DNA from: Sindora glabra
Taxonomy: Eukaryota > Streptophyta > Magnoliopsida > Fabales > Fabaceae
Direction: 5' to 3'
DNA: 64,000 nt
Assembly (NCBI GenBank): GCA_020226215.1
Contig: CM035234.1
Coordinates: 13,544,713-13,608,712, forward strand
The notes below the pieces were generated by a model. That model was not told the origin of the DNA. It saw only the letters and a list, made by a program, of their open reading frames with translations, and did not search any database. The position numbers were made by a program, and so were the translations under genes. Positions 36,952 through 50,249 of the stretch are shown piece by piece; positions within the stretch are counted from its first letter, which is position 1, and each line of letters opens with the position of its first letter.

Positions 36952-39900
36952 ATTATTTTTTTAAAAATTTCTTTTGGGAATTAACTAGCATTTTTTTATT
37001 TTAATTCTTATTAATGTAAGAATAATACAAGTTTTCCTAACAAAAAATAAATAAATAACAGATTAATACAAGTGACAAGATTTTAACCCTTTTTTTAAGA
37101 GACCAATACCATCACTTATATAAAAATATTATGGTAGTTTAATTAAGTTATAGTTTTAAAAATATTTAAATCATTTTATTACAACGAAATATTAGTATAA
37201 TTTTTTATTTTATAATATATAATATTAGTCATATTACACACAAAATAATATTTCATAAATATGGTTAGATAAATAATTATTCATTAATTAATTCAATTTA
37301 ACTCTTATTTTAAAGAATTAGTAATGATTTAACCTACATTTACCTTAAAATAAATATGAATGAACATTGATGGATTAAAACAAAAAAAAAAAATGAATGC
37401 AAATGGATAAATAAAAATGAATGATAATTATTGACTCTAGTATAAAATTTTATTAATGACTTTTAATTAAACTTAATCAAATCACACGAAGTCTACGTAC
37501 TAAAAGGGTAAGAAAATCGCTAGGAGAATATATAAATTTAGATTCTCCTCGATCGGAGATATATAATGAAATAATGACAATATTAAAATCAAATGGGTAA
37601 AGATTCTTAGAGATTTTATTGGTTTCTCTTTGTGTGTGTAAAAGATTGTTCACCTCCACTGTTATCTGTTATATGCGGTGATTTATAACCTTTACATTTA
37701 TATTTTGATGAAAAGATTAATTTATTAATTTAATAATAAATTAATAATAAAATAATAAAAATATTATAATTAATTTATCATTATAATTAATTATTTTTTA
37801 CCAATAAATATATTTATTATAAAAATAAAAAAATAAAATTAATTTAAATATTTAAATTAATCTATCTTTGTTAAAATTACTTAACTACTCTTTATTTTTT
37901 ATTATCATTAAATTACTAATATAATCTTTTTCATCTAAACGAAAGAATGAAGATTGCTAACATCACATATTAATGCCATAATTAGCAATTTCCTACATAT
38001 AATATTAATAACTTTTTTTTTAACTTTTGAAAGATGAGAAATTCTTATTTTTCTTAAAAGAGAGATATAAATTCATAGGTTTCTTTCAAATTGAACTCAT
38101 TTGATGGTGAATCATATACATGCATGTGTAGGATTTTATAGCCTAGTTGGTGAATTTTATATTGTGGGATTCAATAAAAAGGAAATAAATCATGAATTTC
38201 ATTGGGGTTGAACTCAACGAGTTACACGTATGGGAAATTTATAGTATAATATGTAATTTTGCTGTATTAGGTGCAGTGTTTATCAATTATATGAATTACC
38301 ACTTTTTATGCAGAAGAATTATTTTTTGCACTTGAAAAATTATATATATATATCAATTAAGAAAATAAAAATAAATCTTCCTTTGAGAGATTTTCATCTT
38401 TACTTACATGTCACTTTCTTCTTATTTTGGACAGCCATATGGATCATACATATCATGTTTGTCTTGTTTTGGGTGTTGTCTTCATAAAAACAAGTAAATC
38501 ATCTATCTTCAAGAATTAAATAATGCGTAAGTATTATTAAATTTTTAAAAAAAGTTAACAGCAAATTCTGATCTTGAAATGAAGAAACCTTTCCTATTTC
38601 AAAACCTTTATTTATAAAGAAAAAAGTAAATTCCAAGGAAATTAAAGACTCAATTTTATAATCTCTTGCACTTGCATAACAAAATTACATCAAATAATTC
38701 ATTTTTGTTATGTGAAGCGATTAATATTCGGCGACAAAATTAAGATAAAATTGATGAGGGGAATTTATAAGAAAATTTTTAATTTTTGGAGAATTTAAAA
38801 ATAATTTAAAAAAAAGACAACGTAAAAGATTTAAAAAAGAAAATCACCCTGAAAACAACGTGATCCTGGCCCTGTAGATATTTATAGAATATTTTAAGTC
38901 TAAATTCGTGTCGGTCTGGAGACTGCGGTTTCACACTTTTGACAGAATTACCAAGAAGTAGCATCAAAAAGTAGATCATATCACTATCATCACCAGCTTG
39001 ACAACACAACTAACCCCAATCAAACTGGCTTGCACACAACAAACACTGTTATTGTCAAAATCTTTGTCAACAGTAATAATCCACGGATTGTTTGGAGTAA
39101 TGACAATAACAGCCATCCCCTTGTATAAATTCTTAAATTATTAAATAAAAGATAGATTATACGTACCTCTTTGATATTTAATATAATTATATTTATATTC
39201 TTTATTTTTTTATATAATGTATCACATTTTTTCCTTTAAATATACACACACTTTTTTATTCTAAAAAAAATAAGTGTACATATCTAAAAATAGAAAAATA
39301 TAAATTATTCCTTCAACCTTAAAATAATTATGTTAACATCTAGAATTATTTTTTTTTGCAATCATAATTTAAATCCATACAAAAATGGTAAATTACACTC
39401 ACGTAAAATCTTTCATCTAAGGGTTATACCTCTGCATTATACTTGATTTTTATTTTAGACTCTGTGTCTAACCAAATATATTTGCTTCCTTAAATTACTC
39501 ATTAGATAAATATAAAGTGTAATTAACCACTTATAAATAAATTTAGGGAATTACTTCAAAATTTAATAATTACATTTTTAAAAAGTTATAAAAAAAAGGT
39601 TATGAATGTAATTGGATTAACTGGGATACAGAGTTTAAGCCGTCCGGTAAACAAACTTCACAGCTCAAACCCAGCAAAGACGATCCGTTTCGTAGTTACC
39701 ACAGCCCTCCATGTTTTAGTGTCTCTACTCATGAATTCTTCATGTCTTTTCATGATCTTATCCTTCTCGCTCTGACCAATTGCTGCACCCTATCTTCACT
39801 TTTGCCTTTAGGGCACAGTAAAGTTACAATCTCTCATCTCTGGCCAAGAATTTAAGTTGTGGATCAAATCATGTCACATGGAATTTATATTAGGATTATC

Positions 39901-40030
39901 ATTGGTGTAAAAACTATGTTTGCATGCTAAATTTAAGGGAAAGACTCGTTTAATATTAGGAATATAATTAAGGAAAGACCAGCGTAATGTTAATAATAAA
40001 ATACAATGTTACTAATAACTTTATCTGTGT
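36952..40030. other. Intergenic sequence, no gene seen
   Basis: Mostly AT-rich. The part 38830-39130 and the part 39620-39870 are more GC-balanced. The first has a 67-codon minus frame (38806-39009) without a recognisable domain; it could be a promoter, untranslated exon or noncoding RNA, which sequence alone cannot decide. Confidence 0.35.
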
Positions 40031-40039
40031 CGATGTGTT

Positions 40040-41463
40040 TCTTTTTTTTTTCTTTAGGATCTACCAAGATAAAAAAAAGTAAAAACAATGTGAAATTAAT
40101 GTGTTTATAGCACAATTAAACTATTTAGATTCAATTTAAAAGTTTTATGAGAAAACTCTTCTCCTCCTTAGAAGTAGTTGTTCAATATTTAAGAATCAAA
40201 TCTCATAAAATAATTTTATAAAAAATGATTAAGTATGAAAAGTTGAAAGACTTCAATTAGCTACCAATCGAGCGCATTATGCACAAATGCTTAATGGGGA
40301 TTTTTCCACCATAAACCTTCCAAGAGTTAAGTTAATGAAGGATACAGAGAAAAACTAGTATCAAAGTATGGAAAATAATCAAAGCATTAGAGTTTGGAAA
40401 GAGCTTTTATTTCGTATTTTGCTTGTACTTATAAAGTTTCGTTCAAAGAATCTTAGAGAAGGGTAAATTATTCTCTTCATACTAGTCAAAGAACCTAAAA
40501 AGGATAAAATGAACTCTTCATTAGGTAAGATATTCTAGATAGTTACTGTTTTTTAGCTAGCGAATCTTGCTGATACAACTAAATGATTTAACTAATTAAA
40601 TGTGCTCATTACTATATTGTTCTTTCATGCTCTTTTAAGAGAAGGTTACCAATCAATGGGCATTATGTTGATCCAATATAGGCCATTCATTCTATAACAG
40701 GCCATTGTTGTCCAAAGTGAGCCATTAAGTATATAATACAATGTTGTTAATAATTTAAAATTTTGATATTTTATCTAGATGCATTACTTTTTTTCTAAGA
40801 AAAAAGATCCACTAGGATAAAAGGTGAAAATAATGTGAAATTAATGTGTTTATAACACAATTAGACTATTTAAATTCAATTTAAGGATTTTATGAGAAAA
40901 AATTTCTCCTCCTAAGCAGTATTTTTCCAATATTTAAGAATCAAATTTGATATAATAGTCTTATAAAAAATAATCAAATAGGAGCAGGTTGATAGATTTA
41001 AATCAAGTACTGATTGAGCACATCATGCACAAATATTTAATGACGATTTCTCCACCATAGACCTTCTAATGGTCAAGTTAGTAAAAGATATAAAGAAAAA
41101 CTAGTACCAAAAAAATGGTCAAAATGTTAGAGTTTAAAAAGAGCTCTTATTTCATATCTAACTTATACTTATAAGGTCTCATTTAAAGAATCCTGAAGAG
41201 GGATAGATTTATCTTTTTATATTATTCATAAATCTTAAAAAGGGAAAAATGAACTCCTCATCAAGGAACATATTCTAGATAGCTAACATATTCTAATTAA
41301 CAAGTGTTGCTTTTATAATCAAATAGTTCATCTAGTCAAACACACTTATAATTGTCTTGCTCTTTCATGCTCTTTAAGAGGAAGCTACTAATCGATGGGC
41401 ATTATGCTAATTCAATATAAGTCATTCATTCTATAGCAGGTCATTCCTATTTAAAGTGAGCCA
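40040..41463. repeat. Tandem duplication, two units of about 740 bp
   Basis: Unit 1 is about 40050-40735 and unit 2 about 40795-41463. Landmarks: 'gtgaaattaatgtgtttat' at 40090 and 40835, 'gcacaaat' near 40280 and 41025, 'gatattctagatag' / 'catattctagatag' near 40530 and 41270, and 'atgggcattatg' near 40657 and 41396. The offset is 739-745 bp. The units differ at many bases, so the event is old. No protein domain is recognisable; the sequence could come from LTRs of an unknown element. Confidence 0.75.
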
Positions 41464-41742
41464 ATTCTAACATTAATAGAATGGCATCATCAAAATCTAA
41501 AATATATAATTGGAATTTATCAAAATTCGATAATATAATGAGTAACAAACCCTTTTTCCCCCTTTTGGTCTGTTCTTGCCACTAAGCAACATGATCGCAA
41601 CTGCTCTATTCTCCACTCAAGGGTTGAGGCAATTTTGGGTTGCTTCATTCTAGTGAAGAAACAAGAAAATCCAGAAATCATTTTGTGATTAGGCACAAAG
41701 AATCAAATGCCTTTTTTTATAATAATAAAAGTCATAATTCAC

Positions 41743-41745
<3 letters not shown>

Positions 41746-41773
<28 letters not shown>
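41746..41773. repeat. (TA)n microsatellite
   Basis: A pure TA run of about 28 bases. A second, 20-base run is at 43111-43130. Confidence 0.95.
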
Positions 41774-41776
<3 letters not shown>

Positions 41777-44075
41777 AATTCATTTATTCAAATCTCAAAT
41801 AGGATTAAAAATAAATTTTTAAAATAATATCAAATATTAGCACACTTTAAAAGTGTTGTGGCGAAGAATCAATTACTTTGTCTGAAAGACACTGACTCCT
41901 TGCGCAGCAGAGGAGCTAGAGTAAGATAATACAGCTAGTGCTAAAGGTATGAGTCTCTGAACACACTCTCTGAGTCAGAGATACTCACTCAGGCTGCTGG
42001 CATTTACATCCAAACAAGCTATATCAGATATGGTGTTCCTCGTTTTTGTCAGTTGCTTTGCAATTGTTGTGTGTATATATAAACATGCCTAGATCGAAGT
42101 TTTGCCCATGTTATTAACATAAACACTAAGTTATTTTTAAAAAAAAAAAAAGGAAGGAAGAAATCAAGAAAGCAGAAGAAAACACACTTTTGGGGGTCCA
42201 CATTGGAAGTTCCAGTCCAAAGAAATCGTCTCGTATTTATATTTATTGATATAAATTTGACCCACTCTGAGACAGTGCCAGTCATAGCTACTTTAACACT
42301 CTTTTAATAAGGGGTGGCAAAATAACCCATTAAAAAAAGGGATTTACTTTAATATAACTTCGATAAATTTATTATTTTTATGAGTTTTTTTTGTAAAATT
42401 TATAATTTTTTCATAATAACATAAATTATGAAATGTAATTATTTGCATAAATTTTTATATTTTTTTATAAATTTTGTAACATAAATAATAATAATAATAA
42501 TATGAAAATTTTAGGGGCATTATAAGAAAACATGAATTTAGAGGTTTGATAAAAAAAAATTGCAAGACAAAACGTACTGGCAGGAGAATGACAGAAGAAA
42601 AAAAATAGTACAGTAGCTTGCGAACTCCAGCAAATTAATTTTTCTTTTTAGAAAATTTGAGATAGCACAAGCAACCAAAGTAGGAAATGAATACTTTTTT
42701 GTTGTAAAATGTGTGACTTAATCTCAATTTTTGTTTATTACTGTTGTATTGCGAAGTGAATTTTAGAAATATTTTATTTTTTATCGGTCACAAATTAATA
42801 TTATCTTACAACATATAAAAAATTCAAAAATTACTCAAGTAATGAGTAATCACATTGAAATGTAGCCAAAAGGAAACGATAGATCAAATAGGGAAATTAT
42901 TCAGCTTATTCTCCAATGCCCATTGCTATAATCACTAATAAAAATTCTCATGACAGAGAATAAAGAGAGAATAATTATACAAAGAATTCAACCTTTAAAA
43001 TGATCAGCATGCAATTATATTGCAGTCAATAACCACAGGCTGCAATTACACTGGCATCTGCAATCACAATTTTTTACTATATTACATTGGAATGATCCCA
43101 TTTATCTGCAATATATATATATATATATATGAATATATATTTGCGGCTTTACCTTTTGTAATATAATTACAACTACAATTTAAAATTACAGTTATTCATA
43201 ATTTGAGGGCAGGATTATCTATTGTTTTGATACATGTATCTCTTCAATTCCAATGTCAAAATATATAAAATTACTATGAAAACCTTTTACAGGTTAATAG
43301 AGCTTTTATGAAGTTGCCCTAACAGAAGAAAATACAGAACAAATAAGATAGGTTTCATCAGAGTCTTGAACTCGAGTGGGATTTAATATTCTTTGAACTC
43401 TTTATCTATTTCTCTAATTCAAATTTGATCTCTTATCGTACATCTAGTTTAACAACTCTTATCACTAAATAAAAAAAGAAAAAAAAATACGGGTTTTATA
43501 CTATCACCTGTCTGTGTTCAGTATCAAAGAAAGATTCAGAGCTTCATCAAGTCTAAGCAGCTTCAAGAACTAAAACCTGCTGATATTCAGTTACCATTTT
43601 CCTTTTTCCATTTACCTAAGCCCTACTGATGCTTCTGATTCATCAGCAATATGTTCATTTTGTATATTTTAGGTTTAGGGTTTGAAGGAACACAGGTCCT
43701 GGTTTCTTATATTTTAGGTTTAATTTGTCCTAAAATTAAATAATCATCTGCAGATTAATCGAAACACTATACATTATTAGATTTCAATTCTTTTCTGCTA
43801 CACTTTTTAAATTTTCTGTTGTGCCCACCATTTATTTTCTTAGTAGTCAAACAAAAACCTCGGAGAATTCTGCAGTTTAATGTTTCTGTTCCAGTTATCA
43901 GCCATGAACGATAGTACAGAGGTTGGCAGATTTTCTGGGTTTTCGGTAGAAGTTCATGGGCGAGGAGGTACAAATTCTTTGCCCTGGGAATTTTGTGGCA
44001 TGCATTTTTTCAAATTATCCAGTTTCATGATAAATCCTTCGAACTCTGTTTTTCCTGTACATATTCGTGCGAAAT

Positions 44076-44108
44076 AATTTAAAAAGAAAGAAAGAAAGAA
44101 GAAAAAAG
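44076..44108. repeat. (GAAA)n microsatellite
   Basis: Several GAAA units in a purine-only run that continues as 'gaagaaaaaag'. Confidence 0.8.
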
Positions 44109-44839
44109 AATGGGTTGAAATCGAAACATATTTGTTTAAACTTATTTGGAATAGCTAGAGACTAAAGAAAAAGAGAATAAATTGAGAAACAGACAGGGAG
44201 TTTGCTGAGTTGTAATTGATGGTAACCTACACCAGACTCCTCTGTATTTTGTAGTATCGTTAGGTTTAGGTTTAGTCTATTTTAAGATATTTTCCGCCGT
44301 TCTTCTAGTTCTAGCATTAGCAGGACTGATAATAAATTGCTTATCGGAAAATACTTTTTATAAAAATAATATTATAAATTATTAAAAAAAATTTAAAAAT
44401 ATCTTCTTAAAAAAAATGAAACTCAGGTGGGTCTATTTCTTTTCCTCTGTTTGAAAAGATGAGTACTACATTCTGTTATCATATACAGGGAGGGCCCTTT
44501 TGCATAAATTGAAGCTAAATATGTAACATTGCTGCGATAGAATCGTAGCTTCGGGGTATGTTTCGGAATTGCGAGGGGAATAAAAAGAATACAAGAAAAG
44601 GGGTCGGGAGAAAATGATTAAGAAATAACTTTTTATTTTGTTTGAATATCTGGAAAATTCTACGAAGAGGGACAGAATTAAAAAAAAAAAAAGAAGAAGA
44701 AATTCTTGGGGGCAAATTTATCCACATACAGGTATGATCAAAAAAATTTTGTATTTAATTTTGTATTTTTTTTTACTTAAAATAATGTAAGTTGTGGTAG
44801 CATTTCATCAAAATAGAATAAAAATAAATTAAAAACTTA

Positions 44840-45040
44840 TTTTTGTCCCTGTAAATTAATTTTTTTATTAATTTTATCCTTAATTAAAATTTTGGATTAA
44901 TTCAATTTTTATAAAATTAAAAATCTTCAAATTTTAATTCTTTCGTTTATAAGATAAAATATAAAATTTGAAGATTTATAATCATATAAAAATTGAATTT
45001 ATATAAATTTTTAGTCATAGATAAACATAACAATCATAAA
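44840..45040. mobile_element. Foldback element, relative of that at 36.7 kb
   Basis: 'ttggattaattcaattttta' and 'aaaatcttcaaattttaatt' on the left pair with 'aaatttgaagatttata' and 'aaaaattgaatttatata' on the right, with a loop around 'ctttcgtttataagataaaa'. Sequence blocks match the 36688-36951 foldback. Confidence 0.55.
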
Positions 45041-46155
45041 GTACGCAATATTTAAAAGGTCAATGTTAATTGGGGGGATGTTTAATATTTAGTTGCGATT
45101 ATGATTACACTTGGATTAATAAAATTGTAAACGAATGCAAGAATATGCCACCGACGCAGAATGAAATCGTAATTACAACATCTAATGCAGCAACGATGTT
45201 GCAACTGCCGTGCAGACTACAGACTGCAAATTAAAATCAAAATCTGTATATGAAGCAGTCGTTAGTTGGTATGTTAGAAATTTTCTTTTACAGATGCTAG
45301 CACTAATGATTGTTCAATTTCTTTTTAAAACCATGATTCAGATATATGATATACTCCACTCTCAATTTGAAGATTTATAAGAAAAAACAGAGTCCTTAGA
45401 ACAGAAGCTGATATGCACCAAAAATTAAATTTTAAATTAAATTTTAAATTTAAATTATAAACTTTTATTAAATATAGAATAATAAAATATATTTATAGAT
45501 ATAATAAATTCAAATTTCTATTTTAAATCTCACTTTTGATACTTATAGAATTTTTATTTTATCCATAATGTGAGATTTCACATGGTGCAAACACATAGCA
45601 TTATTTGAACGAAGAAAGTTTATGAATTTTTTTCTTAAAAAAATATTTATGAAGCGAAAAAGAGGGACAGCAAAAGGAGAGTTTAAAAAAAAAAAAAAAA
45701 AAAAAGTGGGTGCTTTCTATTATCTTACGCTTTTTTTCCCCGAGTCTTTCTCCCACAGCTGCTGCCCAGATTGGCTGCAGCCCTTTTTACATCAGTGTGT
45801 GTACCCCACAAGCCGTGCCGGTTTGTGTTTGGTCATTTTTTCACAGAATGGAGTCAGGTAGCATAAAGCTCTACGCTTAAAACTTACTTAGGGCCCAATT
45901 CGCACAGCCTATTGTAATAAATTCTGCACAGATACTCCACAATTATTTTCCCCCTAACCCTGCTTCTATATTTTCTTAATTTAAATTTTAGAATAAAAAA
46001 GTAGGACGATTGGTTCGCGAGAATGAGAGATTCTAAAAGATACTCGTAAAGAAAAAGTTACAACCATTTTTGGCTGTGTAATTCAATTTGGACAGAAATT
46101 ATAATATATTATTGATGTAATGATTTGTTATTAAATTTTATTATAACCATCTGAT
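45041..46155. other. Intergenic sequence, no gene seen
   Basis: An islet at 45705-45900 is GC-balanced and follows an A-run of about 20 bases at 45685-45705. The open frame across it (45622-45861) starts in low-complexity DNA and has no domain. Confidence 0.35.
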
Positions 46156-46159
46156 ATCT

Positions 46160-46322
46160 AACAAGCTTCATTGGGCTACTGATTAATCCGGATTTGAATC
46201 GCATCGGACCCAATACGAGGGAGCTCTCCCAACACTGTTTGTTCCATTCACAAGACTCAAATCCAAAACTTTACTTAAGAGGTGTCGAACTCCTTCCACT
46301 CGGATCAACAGTCATTGGTATA
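46160..46322 (-). mobile_element. SINE-like retroposon, second copy
   Basis: On the minus strand it starts 'taccaatgactgttgatccg'; 'tgatccgagtgg' fits a pol III A box (TRGYNNAGYGG-like), and about 35 bases later 'ggatttgagtcttg' fits a B box. The body has 'gttgggagagctccctcgta' and 'cgattcaaatccggatt'. It shares this architecture with 14997-15168. A poly(A) tail is not evident here. Confidence 0.5.
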
Positions 46323-48300
46323 TTAATTTATTTTTCAAGATACTAAATGTTAGGTAAATTGTCACTTATGTTATTAGTAATAACACTAAGATATTTTGAA
46401 GTGCTTGTTAAGGTATTTTTAGGGGTTTGATATTTGAAATGATATGATAAAATACACGTCATTGAATGAGAACTCATCTAATAACCTGTATTTTATTATA
46501 TTACCTCAAGTACTAAACCCTTAGAAACAATTTAGAATTCTTGTATTTTTAATAGTTGTATTATAGAGAATTTGGTCCCTTAAGAAGTGAAGTATTTACA
46601 TCTTCGAATTATATTTAATTTATTAAAATTTATATTTTTAATTTTAATTTATTTATATTGAGATAAAAAATAACTTAATAATAAAATACTTAACTTTTTA
46701 AAAAGTCAAGCTCTCAGTAAAAAATAACTTTTATATTTTTCTTTCCCATTTAAGAGTAAGAAATATTTTGGAGTATTTTTCTCATTTGTTATTATTTTAA
46801 AATTCTTCAAAATTGAAATATTTAGAAAAATCTTGTGTTTGGGTAGTTTGTAAATTTGCAATTCTTTGTTTGTTGATTCCATATTCCATCCATTCATGGA
46901 AAATAGTGTCCTTTGTTTGGAATAATCTATGTGCCTCTTACCTTTATTTTAAAAGATTATTCAAGAACAAAAAATTTCACAATTTTCTACGCAAAATTTT
47001 ATTATATATTATTAATGCAGTAATATATTAATAAATTATTAAATTTAATTATGAATTTATCATCATATAATATAATAAATTTAATTTTTTAAAAAATAAA
47101 TTTAATATATAATAAAATTTAATAATATGTAAATATATTATTATATTAAGAATATACCGTAACCTCTCTTGTTTTCTACGTATTCAATTTGCTCATTGTT
47201 TTCATGTACCCTACGGTTTGGACTTTGCAAAGGATAGAACATGGCATAAATGACTAACCGCCGAGCTGGATATGCATTCCCGTTTGACTCAATGGGATTC
47301 CAACGAGCACTCAATATTTAAATTTGATTAATTATTTATATAAATAAAAATTATATTATTATATATTTTATTATTAGTAAAAACCATGAATTATTATTAG
47401 ATCTTTTAATTATATAATATTTTTATGTTATTAATTTATATTGACAGTTCATTAAAATTAAATTTTAAATTATATACGTATGAACATATATATTATTAAA
47501 TAAAAATTAAATTTAATTCATCTTCAATAAAAATAAATTTTATATTATTATCCAAGTATTATTATATATCATCTAAAAATTGTTAAAATTTTCTATTATT
47601 AATAAAAAAATTTAATTAATTCTAATTTTTTAATAACACAGCATCTTTCAATCCATTAATAATATAAAATATTTTATATAATAGATTAAATTTAAATTCT
47701 ATTAAATAATATGAAAAGTTAAAATACCATTAAAGGGAATGGTCATTAAAGCCCCAAAAGGACATGATAGAATGCACATAATCGGTACTATACTTTTTTT
47801 TATTTTAATTTTACAAAATAAGTGCATATTCTTATAATAGTGTAATACTGATAACATATTATTTTATATTATTTTAATTAGTGTCACTATTTTTTCAGTA
47901 CAATCCATTGAAATAAAAGATTAGGATTTTAAACTATCATAATCTTTCTTGCCTAGGAATCAGCGGTTTTTCTCTAATCCAAAAACTTTTTCTTTTACAA
48001 GGAAACAAATTTCAAATCTAAAATTTTTAATAAATTATCAAAACTCTTTATTATAAAATAACTTATAAAAAAATAAAAAACATATTGATATACTCAAGTT
48101 CAAGTTTTAGTGTTGTATGAAAACGCAGCATGGTATTTTTGTATGACCGAAATACCCTTTATCCGCAGAGTGAGTGGAAAATCTTTGAAAGGGAACTAAT
48201 AATTTTCTACCCTCTCAGTCTCACTCATGCTTTAGAGTTTGGGGACTGCATAGTTGTTCACTGTGGGCGTGTCTCTATCTGATAATTCCCTTTAGCCTAT
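46323..48300. other. AT-rich sequence upstream of the WRC gene
   Basis: No gene seen. It holds the foldback at 47010-47160; 47170-47310 is a GC-balanced islet without a frame. The likely promoter of the WRC gene lies in 48100-48480. Confidence 0.35.
47010..47160. mobile_element. Foldback element
   Basis: 'agtaatatattaataaatta' and 'ttaaatttaatta' on the left face 'aaatttaataatatgtaaat' and 'atattattatatta' on the right. Same family as 18966-19092. Confidence 0.45.
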
Positions 48301-48680
48301 TCATTTAATTTTATCTTCATCCAATATTTAAAATTCTGCTTTTGGACAAAACGGAAGTGACGTGTTAGCCTTCTTTTTACAAAATCACAGCAGCAGAACC
48401 CACCATTCCATAATGTAAATAACCCAAAAACCGTAGGGACAAAATCGTCCATTAAAAACCGAATAGAAACATATGAAGGGCCGAGAAAGCAAACCCTGAT
48501 TATCTGAGTTCTGCGCGAGATCTGCAAAAACGAAAAAAAAATACTCAGCGAAACACAAAACGCAAAGAAAGTGAGAGAAAATCCCCGAGAAACAGAGAGA
48601 AAATATACAGAGGGAAAAAACCACAAAATCCCCCCTTTTTGATCCATTCTCTGGTATCTCCATCTTCGTCCCCAATCTTC

Positions 48681-50050
48681 ATGAGGATCCGCAAGAACGC
48701 CAAGCTCTCCCCTCTCCTCTTCTCTCACGGTGGTATCAATGGCGGTTCTTCAGTTCCGGTCGAGACTTTCCAGACCCACGTGTGCCAGCTGAACCAGTCG
48801 CCATGGGATGTGATCCCCTTTGCTTCTGACTCATTTCAGGTCAAATTTTTATTTTCTTTCTCACTTTCTCGTCTCTCTTTTCCCAGATCTACCGAATAAT
48901 TCTTTTCTCCGTCTTCCTCGTTTCTCTGCATTTCCGCTAGGGTTTTCAATCCCTTATTTCGAGTCATTTTCAGCATTAGGGTTCTTAGCAGAAGCTAAAT
49001 CCTTCTCTTTTGATCGTGAATATTGCTTTATACTTCGAATTAGGTTAATGAGTATCCCTCATTTCGAGCCATTATTCTTTGGGTTTTTTAATCTCACAGT
49101 TCGAAGGAGAAGACAGCTTCACTGGAAATGGCAGCACTGGGGATTCCATTGGCGCTGTTGAAAGGTAACTCATTTCTTGATTCCAATTTCCTTTTGCTTG
49201 CTTTCGTGTTCCAATGCATTAGGGTTTTCTTCGAACCTTTCTTCGATATGCAAAGTAAATTCTTCAAAATTTGTCGCTGTAAGCGAAACCCAGTACTTGG
49301 TTTGTGCTTCTGGATATTATTTGCTTGCATTTATATGCACGTAGTGTTGCGTCGATGATGGATGCTGACGATAAGTCGCTGCCAAAGACAGCGGACATGA
49401 GTGTCGATGATAACGAAAATAATCGTCGCGAAGAGCAAATGGACTACGATAAAGGCGGCAGAGAACTGGAGGGGAAGATCTCATGGTGCCAAAAGACTGA
49501 TGGCAAGGGCTGGCACTGCAAGAGCGAAGCCTTAGAAGGTCAGTCATTCTGCGAGCGCCACTTGAATTACAGTAGCGGTAGTAGTAGGTACAGGAAGGCG
49601 GCTGCCGCCGCTGCGGCAGCTGCTGCAGCAGCGGTGGCCCGTCGTGCAGCGAGAGCTCGCGCGACCAAGAAAGCTTCTTCTTCATCTTCGAACCCTTATG
49701 AATTCTATTATTATTCTGGATTCGGACCATTGTGGGGTAAAAGAAGAAGCAATAGGAGTGGAATCGAAAATGGAAATGCCAAGAATAACGAGACAAAAGA
49801 GGTGGAAAATTCCACCATAACCGAAGTGAACAATGAAAACGAAAGTGCTGCCATGGATGTTGTTGATGAGGTTGCTGCTGCTACTACAACTTCCTCATCC
49901 TCACAAATAGATAATGAAGAATTTGATTATGTGGAAGATGACGATGATGAAGAGGATGACGAGGAAGAAGAAGCGAATAATGGAGATGATAATGGGAAAA
50001 AGAGGATGAGGAAGCCGGTGAAAGCAAGATCGTTGAAATCTTTAATGTGA
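48681..50050 (+). CDS. WRC zinc-finger domain protein, three exons, 309 residues
   Basis: Exons 48681-48839, 49100-49164 and 49345-50050 join in phase (0, then 2) through GT-AG introns and give 930 coding bases. The start ATG opens MRIRK, typical of one plant WRC protein group as I remember it. Residues 123-147 form a C-X9-C-X10-C-X2-H motif (C123, C133, C144, H147), exactly the C3H spacing of the WRC domain, a plant zinc-binding DNA- or protein-interaction module; the signature Trp-Arg-Cys is Trp-His-Cys here. There is no QLQ domain, so it is not a growth-regulating factor. Twelve alanines (about 160-171), a basic stretch, a Ser run, an acidic tract (about 270-285) and a basic C terminus (KKRMRKPVKAR) follow, suggesting a nuclear protein. 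The 5' leader (about 48480-48680) is purine-rich. Partners and targets are unknown. Frames on the opposite strand are shadows. Confidence 0.88.
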
Positions 50051-50249
50051 AGAAACAAAAGAAAATGTTGTTAGGAGGGACTTAGGAAATAGTAAGATCA
50101 AGGGTTGGGGTTCAATGTGTTGTTTGTGATTTTTATTTTTATTTTTTTGCGTTTAGGGTTATGATGTTGGATTATGTTATTTTTGTTGCGCATGATGATG
50201 TGTTGTGTCGTAGGTGAGATTAGAGTTACCCCGATAGGTGACAGTAGGT

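Larger units (their letters stand above)
41464..44835. other. Intergenic sequence, no confident gene
   Basis: Contains GC-balanced islets at 41560-41660, 41860-42080, 43500-43720 and 43870-44070. Short frames there (for example 43880-44077 plus, 42049-42285 minus) lack recognisable domains. An A/T-rich TATATATAAA at about 42072-42082 could be a core promoter. Around 43120-43190 is AT-repeat sequence. Confidence 0.35.

Noticed and set aside
43880..44077. 65-codon plus-strand frame as a gene
   Set aside because: No homology recognised, low-complexity surroundings and no splice context that extends it; may be noncoding or part of an unseen transcript.
48297..48728. 143-codon minus-strand frame in the leader of the WRC gene
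   Set aside because: It covers the purine-rich 5' leader and first exon of the WRC gene; read backwards such a leader gives Phe/Ser-rich frames without stops. No domain is seen.
49317..49796. 159-codon minus-strand frame opposite the WRC exon 3
   Set aside because: Shadow of a repetitive coding exon (poly-Ala and acidic tracts give open frames on the other strand).
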